Origin: CALBMX01 sp047629095
Lineage (GTDB): Bacteria; Planctomycetota; UBA1135; GCA-002686595
DNA: 9,058 nucleotides
Direction of reading: 5' to 3'
NCBI GenBank assembly: GCA_047629095.1
Contig: JBLHWM010000133.1
Location: forward strand, 1 to 9,058
The translations under genes and the position numbers were made by a program. Each line of letters begins with the position of its first letter. The stretch's first letter is position 1. The notes under the pieces were generated by a model that searched no databases, was not told where the DNA came from, and worked only from the letters and a program-made list of their open reading frames with translations. This document shows positions 1 to 6,571 of the stretch, in pieces.

Positions 1-242
1 TTTTCCAAGGCCAACCCGCATCCCCGCGCAGGAGACGCGCGGATCCTCCGCTGCACCTTATCCGTAGTGCTAAGCCATTGAGATTAGCCCCGGAGCTCAA
101 TCACCGGGCCCGCTTCCGAGCGCCCCGCTTGACGACGACTCCACGTCCGCAGGCGATGTCCAAAAGCCGCTAACGAAGCCCTCTGCGAAACGGCCGCGAG
201 CCCAGGGCGCCCCCACCCCAAGACGGGGATGTGCTTCGAGCC
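1..242. other. Left-edge non-coding stretch, nothing recognised
   Basis: No convincing gene is seen here. Short open frames run in from the left edge on the plus strand; one stays open to about position 174 and another stops near 81. Their translations are rich in Arg and Pro and match no family I recognise, so they are probably chance open frames. Small G+C-rich stems are present: a 6-bp stem at 24-29/37-42, and a weak CCCC/GGGG stem near 217-227, downstream of the minus-strand dehydrogenase stop. Neither is followed by a U-tract, so neither is called a terminator. Confidence 0.45.
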
Positions 243-1427
243 CTAGGCCCCGGTGACCTTCACTTGGATCCCGCGCTGGCCAAGGGCCTCGAGGTACCAG
301 CTCGTATCCACGGCCTCTTCAATCGGCCCGGCGCCAATCTTGGTCTTGCCGATTAGGACCCCGTAGAGGCACGCAGTTGCCGAATAGGCTGTGCTGCGCT
401 CCATAGCGGTGAAGCCCGTCTGCGGGTCGCGCAAGTCGAACATCTCAAGTTCTAGCTGCCGGTCGCCAGCCCTCGCCGTGCAACGCAAGAACGCCAGGTC
501 CTCGTCGCCCGGATGATCTAAAGCAGCCTCGAGGCAGGCGCCTAAAATCTTGCGCGGCGGGCCCTCGCCGGTCTCCTCGAAGAGCCCAAGGTCCTTGAGC
601 AGCTCGAACTTAGCGTGGTGCCCGGCGTAGCGCACGGTCTTGTAGTCCAGGTCTTGGACGCGTCCCTCGAAGGACCAGGGCAGGGTGCTCAAGCCGCCGC
701 TGGTGATGAAGGCTTCGAAGTCGCGCCCTGCACCGGCCAAATGACTCGGCATAGGCAATTGAATCGACTCGAGTTCGCCAAATGTTTCCACTTCGCAAAT
801 GCCCCCGCCGCGCAGGACTTGGGCCATTCCGAAGTACTCGTTGATCAGACCATTCACATTGAACAGCAACATGTAATCCAGGGGCGGCTTCGGGTCCGTC
901 GGAAGGCCGCAGCAGCGGATGTGGATCGAATCGCAATCGCCCAGTTCGCCCAAGGTATGGGCAGCAAACAGGTTACCCATACCTGGCATCAGACCGCAGT
1001 CAGGTAGCACCGCGACGCTTTTGCCGTTTTCGTGACCCGCCGCCATGGCTAGTTGTTCGCGCACAATAGCCGTGTTGCCACCGAGGTCCGCAATATGGGT
1101 CTGGTGCCCTAAGGCAAAGCGCGTCATTTCCAGGGAGAAGCGGTAGGGCAGGCAGTTCATGCAGAGCTCGGCCTTGCCGAACAGCACGCCAAGGGCCCCC
1201 GAGACCTCATCCTCCCCATCCATGATCGCCATGGCTAGATCGAGCACGTGGACCTCCACATCCACGGGAGTGTCCCCCATCAATGCCTGCAGCCGCTGCG
1301 CCGCCTGGCTAAGGCCCTGACGATCGGAATCCACAAGAATTAGGCGCTTTGCCCCGCCGTGGAGGAACAAATCATGGGCTGCTGCAGTCCCCTGCATGCC
1401 CAAACCGAGGACGAGATAGGTGCTCAT
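243..1427 (-). CDS. Saccharopine dehydrogenase / lysine 6-dehydrogenase-like NAD(P)-dependent oxidoreductase
   Basis: A 394-residue cytosolic protein opening directly with a Rossmann nucleotide-binding strand-loop-helix. The GxGxxG motif is GLGMQG (about residues 8-13), and an acidic 'VDSD' at the end of the second strand suggests a preference for NAD over NADP. The middle section 'PDCGLMPGMGN' followed by 'CGLPTDPKPPLDYMLLFNVNGLINEY' is the pattern of the saccharopine dehydrogenase C-terminal domain as it occurs in L-lysine 6-dehydrogenases. Length also fits that group (about 380-400 aa) and not the longer bifunctional enzymes. Likely chemistry is NAD-linked oxidative deamination of an amino acid, or the reverse reaction, in lysine-type metabolism; the substrate is not visible from sequence. 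The start is fixed because the Rossmann strand begins at residue 4. No strong Shine-Dalgarno precedes it. It stops at TAG and is divergent from the pseudo-GGDEF/actin unit, with no functional link evident. Confidence 0.85.
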   Translation of the reverse strand: MSTYLVLGLGMQGTAAAHDLFLHGGAKRLILVDSDRQGLSQAAQRLQALMGDTPVDVEVHVLDLAMAIMDGEDEVSGALGVLFGKAELCMNCLPYRFSLEMTRFALGHQTHIADLGGNTAIVREQLAMAAGHENGKSVAVLPDCGLMPGMGNLFAAHTLGELGDCDSIHIRCCGLPTDPKPPLDYMLLFNVNGLINEYFGMAQVLRGGGICEVETFGELESIQLPMPSHLAGAGRDFEAFITSGGLSTLPWSFEGRVQDLDYKTVRYAGHHAKFELLKDLGLFEETGEGPPRKILGACLEAALDHPGDEDLAFLRCTARAGDRQLELEMFDLRDPQTGFTAMERSTAYSATACLYGVLIGKTKIGAGPIEEAVDTSWYLEALGQRGIQVKVTGA

Positions 1428-1599
1428 GGCGCCAACATAGCGCGGCAGCGGCTAGGAAACCCGCTCTGCAGGCCCTTCCCCTTCATTAAAAGTGAATTCA
1501 TAGCCAAGGGTCAGGCCGCCACGGACCGATAATGGACTAGAGGCGCTAATCCGATTGCGCGCCCAAAGTTAGACCCCCCATTCTGCCTCTTAAGGCTCC
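1428..1599. promoter_or_regulatory. Divergent intergenic region, presumed promoters for both flanking units
   Basis: This 172-bp region separates the leftward dehydrogenase gene from the rightward pseudo-GGDEF gene, so promoters for both should lie here. It contains the most A+T-rich patch nearby (about 1484-1505) and a GATAAT hexamer at 1528-1533 that resembles a -10 box. No convincing -35 element sits 16-18 bp upstream of that hexamer, so no specific promoter is called. A short AAGG (1592-1595), four bases before the ATG at 1600, is the only Shine-Dalgarno-like sequence. Confidence 0.35.
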
Positions 1600-2535
1600 A
1601 TGTCCCAAGGCCTCTTCAATCCCCGCGAAATCCATTATCTGATGGCCGCCGAGTTCGACCGCTCGGTGCGCTTCGGCACGCCCTTGGCGTTCCTTCAGAT
1701 CGGAGTGGACCGGCTTGGATACCTGCACGATTTATATGGGGAGGATTCGCGCCAAGAGATCCTCAGTGCGATCAATGAGCTCTTGCGGGCCTCGACCCGT
1801 GCCAGCGACCTATTGGGCTACCCCGAAGGCGATCGTATCCTAGCGGCGGTCCCCCACATCGAAGGCGAGCACGCCGACATGCTGGCGGAGCGCCTGGTGT
1901 CTGGCGCCCGAGGCCTGACCTTCGAGGCGGACGGTCGTACCCTGCGCATAACGGTTAGCATCGGCCTGACTCACACCGCCGACGGGACCGCGTCCTTTGC
2001 CAAGATGGTGCAGGACGCCAGGGACGCCGTGGACCTAGCCTCGGTGAAGGGTGGCGACAGGTTCCACAGGGTCAGTGCAGATCCACAAGCAGAGCTCGAG
2101 CTACCGATGGGAAGCCCAGCCACCGCGCCCAACGACACGCAGTTTCGCGACGCCCTACTCGCCGAGAGCCTCAACCAGGCACTCTCCGGCGAGGGCGGCC
2201 ATGCGTTGCTCGCCCAAGAGCTACTCGGCAAGATCATGGACGAGGTCGAGTCTCGCTTTGAGAACACCAGTGGCAGCGACTCACGCCACGAGCTGCTTGA
2301 GCGCCGCGTTGCCAAGCTTGGCGACATGCTGTCGCGCACCGAGTCCCAGCTGCGCTCGGTGCTCTCATCAAAGGGACCCGAAGGGGTCGCTTCGATCTAT
2401 CAAGACGTACAAGGACTCGATCAATCCGAGTCCAACGTGGGGCAGAAGAAAGATCTGCTCACGGCAATCTTCGATGCGAATTTGCGCATGAAGAAAATCA
2501 TCGAAGAGGACAAGTCGTCCTCGAACGAAGAATAA
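1600..2535 (+). CDS. Degenerate (probably inactive) GGDEF-domain protein with helical/coiled-coil C-terminal half
   Basis: A 311-residue soluble protein without signal peptide or membrane segment. Residues about 8-160 form a GGDEF (diguanylate cyclase) fold: an N-terminal helix with 'EFDRSVRFGTPLAFLQIGVD', the 'ASDLLGY' strand, the strand 'ITVSIGLTHT', and a C-terminal 'KGGDRFHRV' matching the usual K-x-x-GRNRV. Catalytic positions are lost. The signature reads EGDRI (76-80) instead of GGDEF. The first metal-binding Asp of the D-x-D strand is Gly35, although D37 remains. The usual F-K-x-x-N-D is L-G-x-x-H-D. Synthesis of c-di-GMP is therefore unlikely, while nucleotide binding or a scaffold role is possible. 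Residues about 170-300 are polar and helical, with a probable coiled coil near 227-268. The gene lies 33 bp upstream of the MamK-like actin gene on the same strand with no terminator between, which implies one operon. A role in controlling or anchoring the filament is inference. Confidence 0.8.
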   Translation: MSQGLFNPREIHYLMAAEFDRSVRFGTPLAFLQIGVDRLGYLHDLYGEDSRQEILSAINELLRASTRASDLLGYPEGDRILAAVPHIEGEHADMLAERLVSGARGLTFEADGRTLRITVSIGLTHTADGTASFAKMVQDARDAVDLASVKGGDRFHRVSADPQAELELPMGSPATAPNDTQFRDALLAESLNQALSGEGGHALLAQELLGKIMDEVESRFENTSGSDSRHELLERRVAKLGDMLSRTESQLRSVLSSKGPEGVASIYQDVQGLDQSESNVGQKKDLLTAIFDANLRMKKIIEEDKSSSNEE

Positions 2536-2568
2536 AACGAGCCGACTTAGGGAGCCGGCACTGGAAAC

Positions 2569-3624
2569 ATGACTGAAGCAAACAAAGACCACGGCGTTCT
2601 GTATCTAGGTATCGATCTGGGCACATCCCGCACATCCATCAGTGCAAGCAACGGCGAGCGCGAGACGCTCTCTTCCTTCGTCGGATACGCAAAGGACGTA
2701 GTGGCGCGAAAGTCACTGGGCAAGAGCGTACTCTACGGTGATGAAGCACTGTCCAAGCGCATGTCCCTGGACCTCTATCGCCCCCTCTCCAAGGGTGTGA
2801 TCCAAGAGGGCGAGGACACGGTGCACGGCAAGGGCGACAAGGAGGGCAACCTGCGCGCCGCCGCTGACTTGATCAAGGAGATTATCGCCCGCGCCAAGCC
2901 GCGCCCGGACGAGCTGGTCTACGCCGTCATCGGCGCGCCGGCGGAAGCCTCGATCCATAACAAAGAAGCCATCCTGAACGCCGCGCGCGGATCCGTGGAT
3001 TCGGTCATGCTGTGCTCGGAGCCCTTCGCCGTGGCCTATGGCCTCGACATGCTGGACGACGTGCTGGTGATCGACATCGGCGCCGGCACCGTCGACCTCT
3101 GCCGCATGCACGGCACCATGCCCGAGGAAGCGGACCAGCTCACCATGACCTACGGCGGCGACTTCGTGGACGCCGCTTTCCGGGAGCGCCTGGAGGCAAC
3201 CCTAGAGGGTGCCAGCTTCTCCCCGAAGATGGTGAAAGACGCCAAAGAGCGCTATGCAAGCGTCGCAGACGGCATGGAGCCCGCCATCGTCAACTTCCCG
3301 GTCAACGGAAAGCCGACCACATTCGACGTCACGGACCAGCTGCGCGAAGCTTGCCGCCTGATCATCCCCCCGATTGTCGAAGGACTCGGTAAACTGATCG
3401 CCTCATTCGACCCTGAATTCCAAGACCGCTTGAAGGACCGCGTCCTACTAGCCGGTGGCGGATCACAAATCCGGGGGCTGGACACTGCCATCGAAGCCTG
3501 CATGCACGACATGCTTGGGCGCGGCAAAGTGCAGCGTATCGAAGAGCCCCTTTACGGTGGTGCCAACGGCGCTCTGAAGATCGCCCACGACATGCCCGCC
3601 GAGTACTGGGAACAACTCAAGTAG
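2569..3624 (+). CDS. MamK-like bacterial actin (actin/HSP70 superfamily filament ATPase)
   Basis: A 351-residue soluble ATPase predicted to polymerise in the cytoplasm. The actin-fold motifs occur in order: phosphate-1 'GIDLGTSRTSIS' (14-25), connect-1 with 'CSEPFAVAYGLD' (149-160), phosphate-2 'VIDIGAGTVDLC' (167-178), and adenosine motif 'LLAGGGSQIRGL' (293-304). 'SFVGYAKDVVARKSLGK' (36-52), 'AVIGAPAEAS' (119-128), 'GGANGALKIA' and the 'MPAEYWEQL' C-terminus resemble MamK of magnetotactic bacteria more than MreB, ParM or DnaK, and the length (MamK is about 347 aa) fits. E151 and D169 fall at the places of MamK E143 and D161, both offset by eight, so hydrolysis should be intact. MamK aligns magnetosomes, but no mam gene is visible here, so the cargo is unknown. 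GGA(A) at 2563-2566 lies very close to the ATG, and AGGGAG lies about 14 bases upstream. Stop is TAG, and a terminator follows. Confidence 0.88.
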   Translation: MTEANKDHGVLYLGIDLGTSRTSISASNGERETLSSFVGYAKDVVARKSLGKSVLYGDEALSKRMSLDLYRPLSKGVIQEGEDTVHGKGDKEGNLRAAADLIKEIIARAKPRPDELVYAVIGAPAEASIHNKEAILNAARGSVDSVMLCSEPFAVAYGLDMLDDVLVIDIGAGTVDLCRMHGTMPEEADQLTMTYGGDFVDAAFRERLEATLEGASFSPKMVKDAKERYASVADGMEPAIVNFPVNGKPTTFDVTDQLREACRLIIPPIVEGLGKLIASFDPEFQDRLKDRVLLAGGGSQIRGLDTAIEACMHDMLGRGKVQRIEEPLYGGANGALKIAHDMPAEYWEQLK

Positions 3625-3661
3625 TCCCGGCAGTCCGCCCAAAACGTCAGTACACCCAATA

Positions 3662-3703
3662 GGTTGTGGCGGTTCGAATCACGGACCGCCACAACCGTTT
3701 TCT
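3662..3703 (+). terminator. Rho-independent terminator after the actin gene
   Basis: A perfect 12-bp inverted repeat (GGTTGTGGCGGT at 3662-3673, its complement at 3685-3696) encloses an 11-nt loop in which a G·U and a C-G pair could extend the stem. It is followed at once by GTTTTCT, a short U-rich run on the plus strand. It starts 37 bp after the stop of the MamK-like gene, so it should end the pseudo-GGDEF/actin transcript and separate it from the S1 gene. Confidence 0.8.
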
Positions 3704-3714
3704 ATACCCACTCT

Positions 3715-3729
3715 CCGCGCACGGCGCGG
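3715..3729 (+). promoter_or_regulatory. Small hairpin in the 5' leader of the S1-domain gene
   Basis: A perfect 6-bp G+C stem (CCGCGC at 3715-3720, GCGCGG at 3724-3729) with a 3-nt loop ends 10 bp before the ATG at 3740. The leader has no recognisable Shine-Dalgarno. Escherichia coli rpsA is also translated from a structured leader with a poor Shine-Dalgarno and is autoregulated by S1. A similar arrangement here is possible but unproven, and a 6-bp GC palindrome can arise by chance at this base composition. Confidence 0.3.
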
Positions 3730-3739
3730 TAACCAAGCA

Positions 3740-4939
3740 ATGAGCTCCAACCCGAACGACTCGCTCAACGACGAGATCGAAAAGTCCCTAGCGGGAATCA
3801 ACCTGCAGGACATGGACATGAGTCCTGAACCCGCACCAGCCAAGGGCGCCGACAAGAGCGGCCTCACCCGTGGCATCATCGAGGGAATCTCCGGCACCGA
3901 CGTCTTCGTCGAGCTCGGCCCCCGTCAACAGGGCGTCATCGCCCTGGATGAATTCGATGAAGATCCCAAGCCTGGTGAGGCTTTCGACTTCAGCATGCAC
4001 GGCATGGAGAAGGACGGCATCTGGCGCCTGTCCCGTCGCCAAGCCCGCATGGTCGCGGCTTGGGGTGACGTCCAAGAGGGCTCCCAGGTCAAGGCCACGG
4101 TCACCGCGCTCAACTCCGGTGGCCTCGAGTGCACGGTCGGTCCGATCAGCGCATTCATGCCCGCTAGCCACGTGGACCTCGGCCGCGTCGAAGACCTCAG
4201 CGTCTTCATCGGCCAGAGCTTCATCTGCGTGGTCATCGAGGCGGACATGGCGAAGAAGCGCATCGTGCTCTCGCGCAAGAAGGCCATGATGGCCGAGCGC
4301 GATGTGGCCCGCGAAGAGACCATGTCCGGACTCAGCTCCGGCGACGTGCGCGCAGGCAAGATCATGCGCCTCGAGTCCTTCGGTGCATTCGTCGACATCG
4401 GCGGTATCGAGGGTCTTCTGCACGTGTCCAACATCAGCCGCAAGCGCGTCGAGGACATCAACGAGGTGCTCAGCGTTGGCCAACAGGTCAAGGTCATGGT
4501 GCTCGAGCTCAAGGACGGCGGCAAGAAGATCGGCCTGGGCATGAAGCAGCTCGAGGAGAACCCTTGGGACTCGATCACGTACCGCTACCAAATCGACCAG
4601 GTCGTGCCCGGCAAGGTCACGCGCCTAGCGGACTTCGGCGCCTTCGTTGAGATCGAGGACGGCATCGACGGCCTCCTGCACATCTCCCAGATCGGTGCCA
4701 CCACCCGCCTGCGCAACGCCGGCGAGGCCCTGACCCTCGGACAAGAGCTCAGCGTCCGCATCCAGGACATCGACGCCGGTGCCGAGCGCATCAGCCTGTC
4801 CCGTCTCGACAACCGCGGCGCCGTCATCGGCTCCGACGACTCCGTCGCCTCGTCCGACATCGACGCCGCCCTAGGTGGCGATGAGAACGCCGGCAAGACG
4901 AACCTCGGCGACCTCTTCAAGGCCGCCATGAAGAAGTAG
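3740..4939 (+). CDS. Four-S1-domain RNA-binding protein, ribosomal protein bS1-like
   Basis: A 399-residue cytosolic protein built from four S1 (OB-fold) domains at about 41-101, 115-181, 201-272 and 284-355. Domains 3 and 4 are the most canonical: 'GKIMRLESFGAFVDIGGIEGLLHVSNIS' and 'GKVTRLADFGAFVEIEDGIDGLLHISQI'. The linker 'LEENPWDSI' before domain 4 is the NPW linker of genuine bS1 proteins. Escherichia coli S1 has six domains; shorter four-domain versions occur in several phyla. An acidic N-terminal extension (1-40, 'SLNDEIEKSLAGINLQDMDM') and an acidic tail ending in a basic amphipathic 'LGDLFKAAMKK' flank the domains. Likely role: binding mRNA at the small ribosomal subunit, or another RNA-binding function. 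Its codon use has a strong C/G third-position bias with frequent GAG, AAG and CTC, as expected of a highly expressed gene. It follows the actin terminator and probably has its own promoter in 3704-3739. Stop is TAG. Confidence 0.87.
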   Translation: MSSNPNDSLNDEIEKSLAGINLQDMDMSPEPAPAKGADKSGLTRGIIEGISGTDVFVELGPRQQGVIALDEFDEDPKPGEAFDFSMHGMEKDGIWRLSRRQARMVAAWGDVQEGSQVKATVTALNSGGLECTVGPISAFMPASHVDLGRVEDLSVFIGQSFICVVIEADMAKKRIVLSRKKAMMAERDVAREETMSGLSSGDVRAGKIMRLESFGAFVDIGGIEGLLHVSNISRKRVEDINEVLSVGQQVKVMVLELKDGGKKIGLGMKQLEENPWDSITYRYQIDQVVPGKVTRLADFGAFVEIEDGIDGLLHISQIGATTRLRNAGEALTLGQELSVRIQDIDAGAERISLSRLDNRGAVIGSDDSVASSDIDAALGGDENAGKTNLGDLFKAAMKK

Positions 4940-4960
4940 CACCGCTACCTCTTCGAGACT

Positions 4961-5002
4961 GCACAGGGGGCGGATGGGACTCGTCCCATCCGCCCCCTGT
5001 GC
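4961..5002. terminator. Perfect 19-bp inverted repeat between convergent genes, probable bidirectional terminator
   Basis: Bases 4961-4979 and 4984-5002 are exact reverse complements separated by a 4-nt loop (CTCG). The repeat lies in the 86-bp gap between the S1 gene (plus, ending 4939) and the sulfatase gene (minus, ending 5026). Its position suits a terminator shared by both. Neither strand has a U-run after the stem, so it may act as a Rho-assisted terminator or a 3'-end stabilising hairpin rather than a classic intrinsic terminator. Confidence 0.65.
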
Positions 5003-5025
5003 GTGGCCAAGTCCCTCGGGGCAAC

Positions 5026-6441
5026 CTAGTTGCGCTGCCCGATCTCCGAGAGCTTCGCGTCGAGGCACTTGCCCATCGTCGCAAGTGCCACATTGTGCTC
5101 TGGCAGCACGGCTAGGTTCTGCCACTCGTTGGGATCGACCCTGTGGTCGTAGAGCTCCTCGGAGCCATCGCTGTAGCGGATGTAGCGATAGTCGCTTGTC
5201 CGCAGGCTGAAGCAGCCCTCCCGCAGGGTGGTCAGGGAGTCGTGGGGCCAATCGGCGTCCACGTTATTCATCAGCGGTACCAAGCTGTGCCCGGCGAGGT
5301 CCGAGCGCTCACGCAAGCCGGCGAGTTCGATCAAGGTCGGGTAGATGTCGATCAAGTTCACAGGGCTCTCGCTTACCGAGCCGGGCTCTCCAGAGCGTGG
5401 ATCCACGATCATGAGCACGGCCCGCGCCGCTTCCTCCCAGAGGGTCTCCTTGGCCCAGTGCTGCTTCTCGCCGAGGTGCCATCCGTGGTCCGACCAGAGC
5501 ACGATGATCGTGTTGTCTCGATGGGGGCTCGCCTCAAGAGCGTCGAGCACCTTGCCCACACAGGCGTCTGCGAAGGTCGTCGAGGCAAGGTAGGCCTGAA
5601 CCATCTCGGGCATCAGCCCAAGGTCGCCAAAGCGATCGTTTCTACCGGACATGGAATTGGCCGTGGTCTTCGCGATCTCCTGCCCCATCGGGGGAATATC
5701 GTCAAGGTCGTCAGCGAGCACTTCCGGCCCGATGATCGAAGCCAGTGGGTGCATGTCGAAGTACTTCTCCGGCGCGTGCCAGGGCAAGTGTGGATGGTAG
5801 ATTCCTACCGCTAGAAAGAACGGGTTCTCATGGGCCTGGCCCAGCTGCCCCACCGCCCAATCGGCAACCATCCCGTCGTCCATTCTCCCATCCGGAACCT
5901 GTAGCGCTTGCATCAGGTTCCGGATCGGGTCCGCAGCCATAACCTCTTTGCTTGGTTGTGCGCCATGGGGTTTGTGCTTCTTCATGGATGGAAAAGCCTC
6001 GTCCCAGGATGCCTCATCCGGCGGGATTTGATGGTGAAACATCTTCCCCCCCCGCATGGAGCGGTACCCGTGCTCGGAAAAGTACTGGGGCAGGGTCACG
6101 GCGTCGCGCATCCCATCGAGCTTGCGGAAAGCGAGCTTGTTGTCGTAGACGCCGGACTGACTTGGCTCTATTCCCGTGAAGACCGCCGTACGTGACGGAT
6201 TGCAGAGCGGCGCGGGGCAGCTTGTGTTCGCAAAGAGGATTGCCCGATCCGCCAGGGAATCCATGTTGGGCGTTAGAGCTTGGGGATGTCCCCCAAGGAA
6301 GCCGGTCCAGTCATTCAGGTCATCAACGGCGATGAAGAGAATGTTCGGCGGCTGCACCTTGTCTGGAGTGGAACTCCTGCCCAGCCCAAAGGCGATGGTT
6401 ATGGTGCAGATCCCAAGAAAGAGGAGGACGAGTCGGAACAT
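5026..6441 (-). CDS. Secreted type I sulfatase, iduronate-2-sulfatase-like
   Basis: A formylglycine-dependent arylsulfatase-family hydrolase of 471 residues from the chosen start. The N-terminus 'MFRLVLLFLGICTITIAFGLG' is a signal peptide or membrane anchor, so the enzyme acts outside the cytoplasm. 'PNILFIAVDDLNDW' supplies metal-binding D40/D41. 'CNPSRTAVFTG' (C80-R84) is the C-x-P-S-R sulfatase signature, whose Cys is converted to formylglycine by a maturase that is not in this window. 'WSDHGWHLGEKQHWAKETLWEEAAR' carries further metal and active-site residues and is typical of the iduronate-2-sulfatase branch. Probable substrates are sulfated polysaccharides; the exact one cannot be read from sequence. 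Many such sulfatases are typical of Planctomycetota and marine Bacteroidota. The ATG at 6441 is preferred because an in-frame ATG at 6513 would put 24 extra residues before the signal peptide. It is the last gene of the minus-strand series and ends in TAG. Confidence 0.9.
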   Translation of the reverse strand: MFRLVLLFLGICTITIAFGLGRSSTPDKVQPPNILFIAVDDLNDWTGFLGGHPQALTPNMDSLADRAILFANTSCPAPLCNPSRTAVFTGIEPSQSGVYDNKLAFRKLDGMRDAVTLPQYFSEHGYRSMRGGKMFHHQIPPDEASWDEAFPSMKKHKPHGAQPSKEVMAADPIRNLMQALQVPDGRMDDGMVADWAVGQLGQAHENPFFLAVGIYHPHLPWHAPEKYFDMHPLASIIGPEVLADDLDDIPPMGQEIAKTTANSMSGRNDRFGDLGLMPEMVQAYLASTTFADACVGKVLDALEASPHRDNTIIVLWSDHGWHLGEKQHWAKETLWEEAARAVLMIVDPRSGEPGSVSESPVNLIDIYPTLIELAGLRERSDLAGHSLVPLMNNVDADWPHDSLTTLREGCFSLRTSDYRYIRYSDGSEELYDHRVDPNEWQNLAVLPEHNVALATMGKCLDAKLSEIGQRN

Positions 6442-6571
6442 GGTGAGTTGTGGAAGCGCGTGAGGGGGGCACGCCATGATGCCATCGGTCGCGATCTCGG
6501 ACGTGGGAAACATGCCCCAATTATGGAGCTGCCCCTAGGGCTGTCTCGGGAGCCCGACTCAGAGACTCGTG
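6442..6571 (-). promoter_or_regulatory. Spacer upstream of the sulfatase gene
   Basis: A 130-bp gap lies between the stop of the two-TM protein gene and the preferred sulfatase start. It is long enough for a separate promoter, but no clear -35/-10 pair or Shine-Dalgarno is seen on the minus strand. If the upstream in-frame ATG at 6513 were used, the gap would shrink to 58 bp. Whether the sulfatase is in the same transcript as the genes before it cannot be decided. Confidence 0.25.

Noticed and set aside
1528..1533. GATAAT as a sigma-70 -10 box for the pseudo-GGDEF/actin unit
   Set aside because: The hexamer at the expected -35 distance (CAAGGG) does not resemble TTGACA. It is kept only as a remark on the intergenic region.
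3666..3690. GGTTCGAATC in the terminator loop, resembling a tRNA T-arm
   Set aside because: The bases after the TTCGAAT loop do not form the 5-bp T-stem, and no anticodon or D arm is found upstream. The stem belongs to the 12-bp terminator instead.
3788..4591. A 267-codon open frame on the minus strand opposite the S1 gene
   Set aside because: It lies wholly antisense to a well-supported S1-domain gene with strong third-position bias. Its His/Asp/Ala/Leu-rich translation is what the complement of such codons gives. Other long antisense and out-of-frame stretches (3870-4289 plus, 3925-4578 minus, 4585-4929 minus) are the same effect.
5143..5814. A 223-codon plus-strand open frame within the sulfatase gene
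   Set aside because: It is antisense to a sulfatase with all catalytic motifs, and its translation resembles no family.
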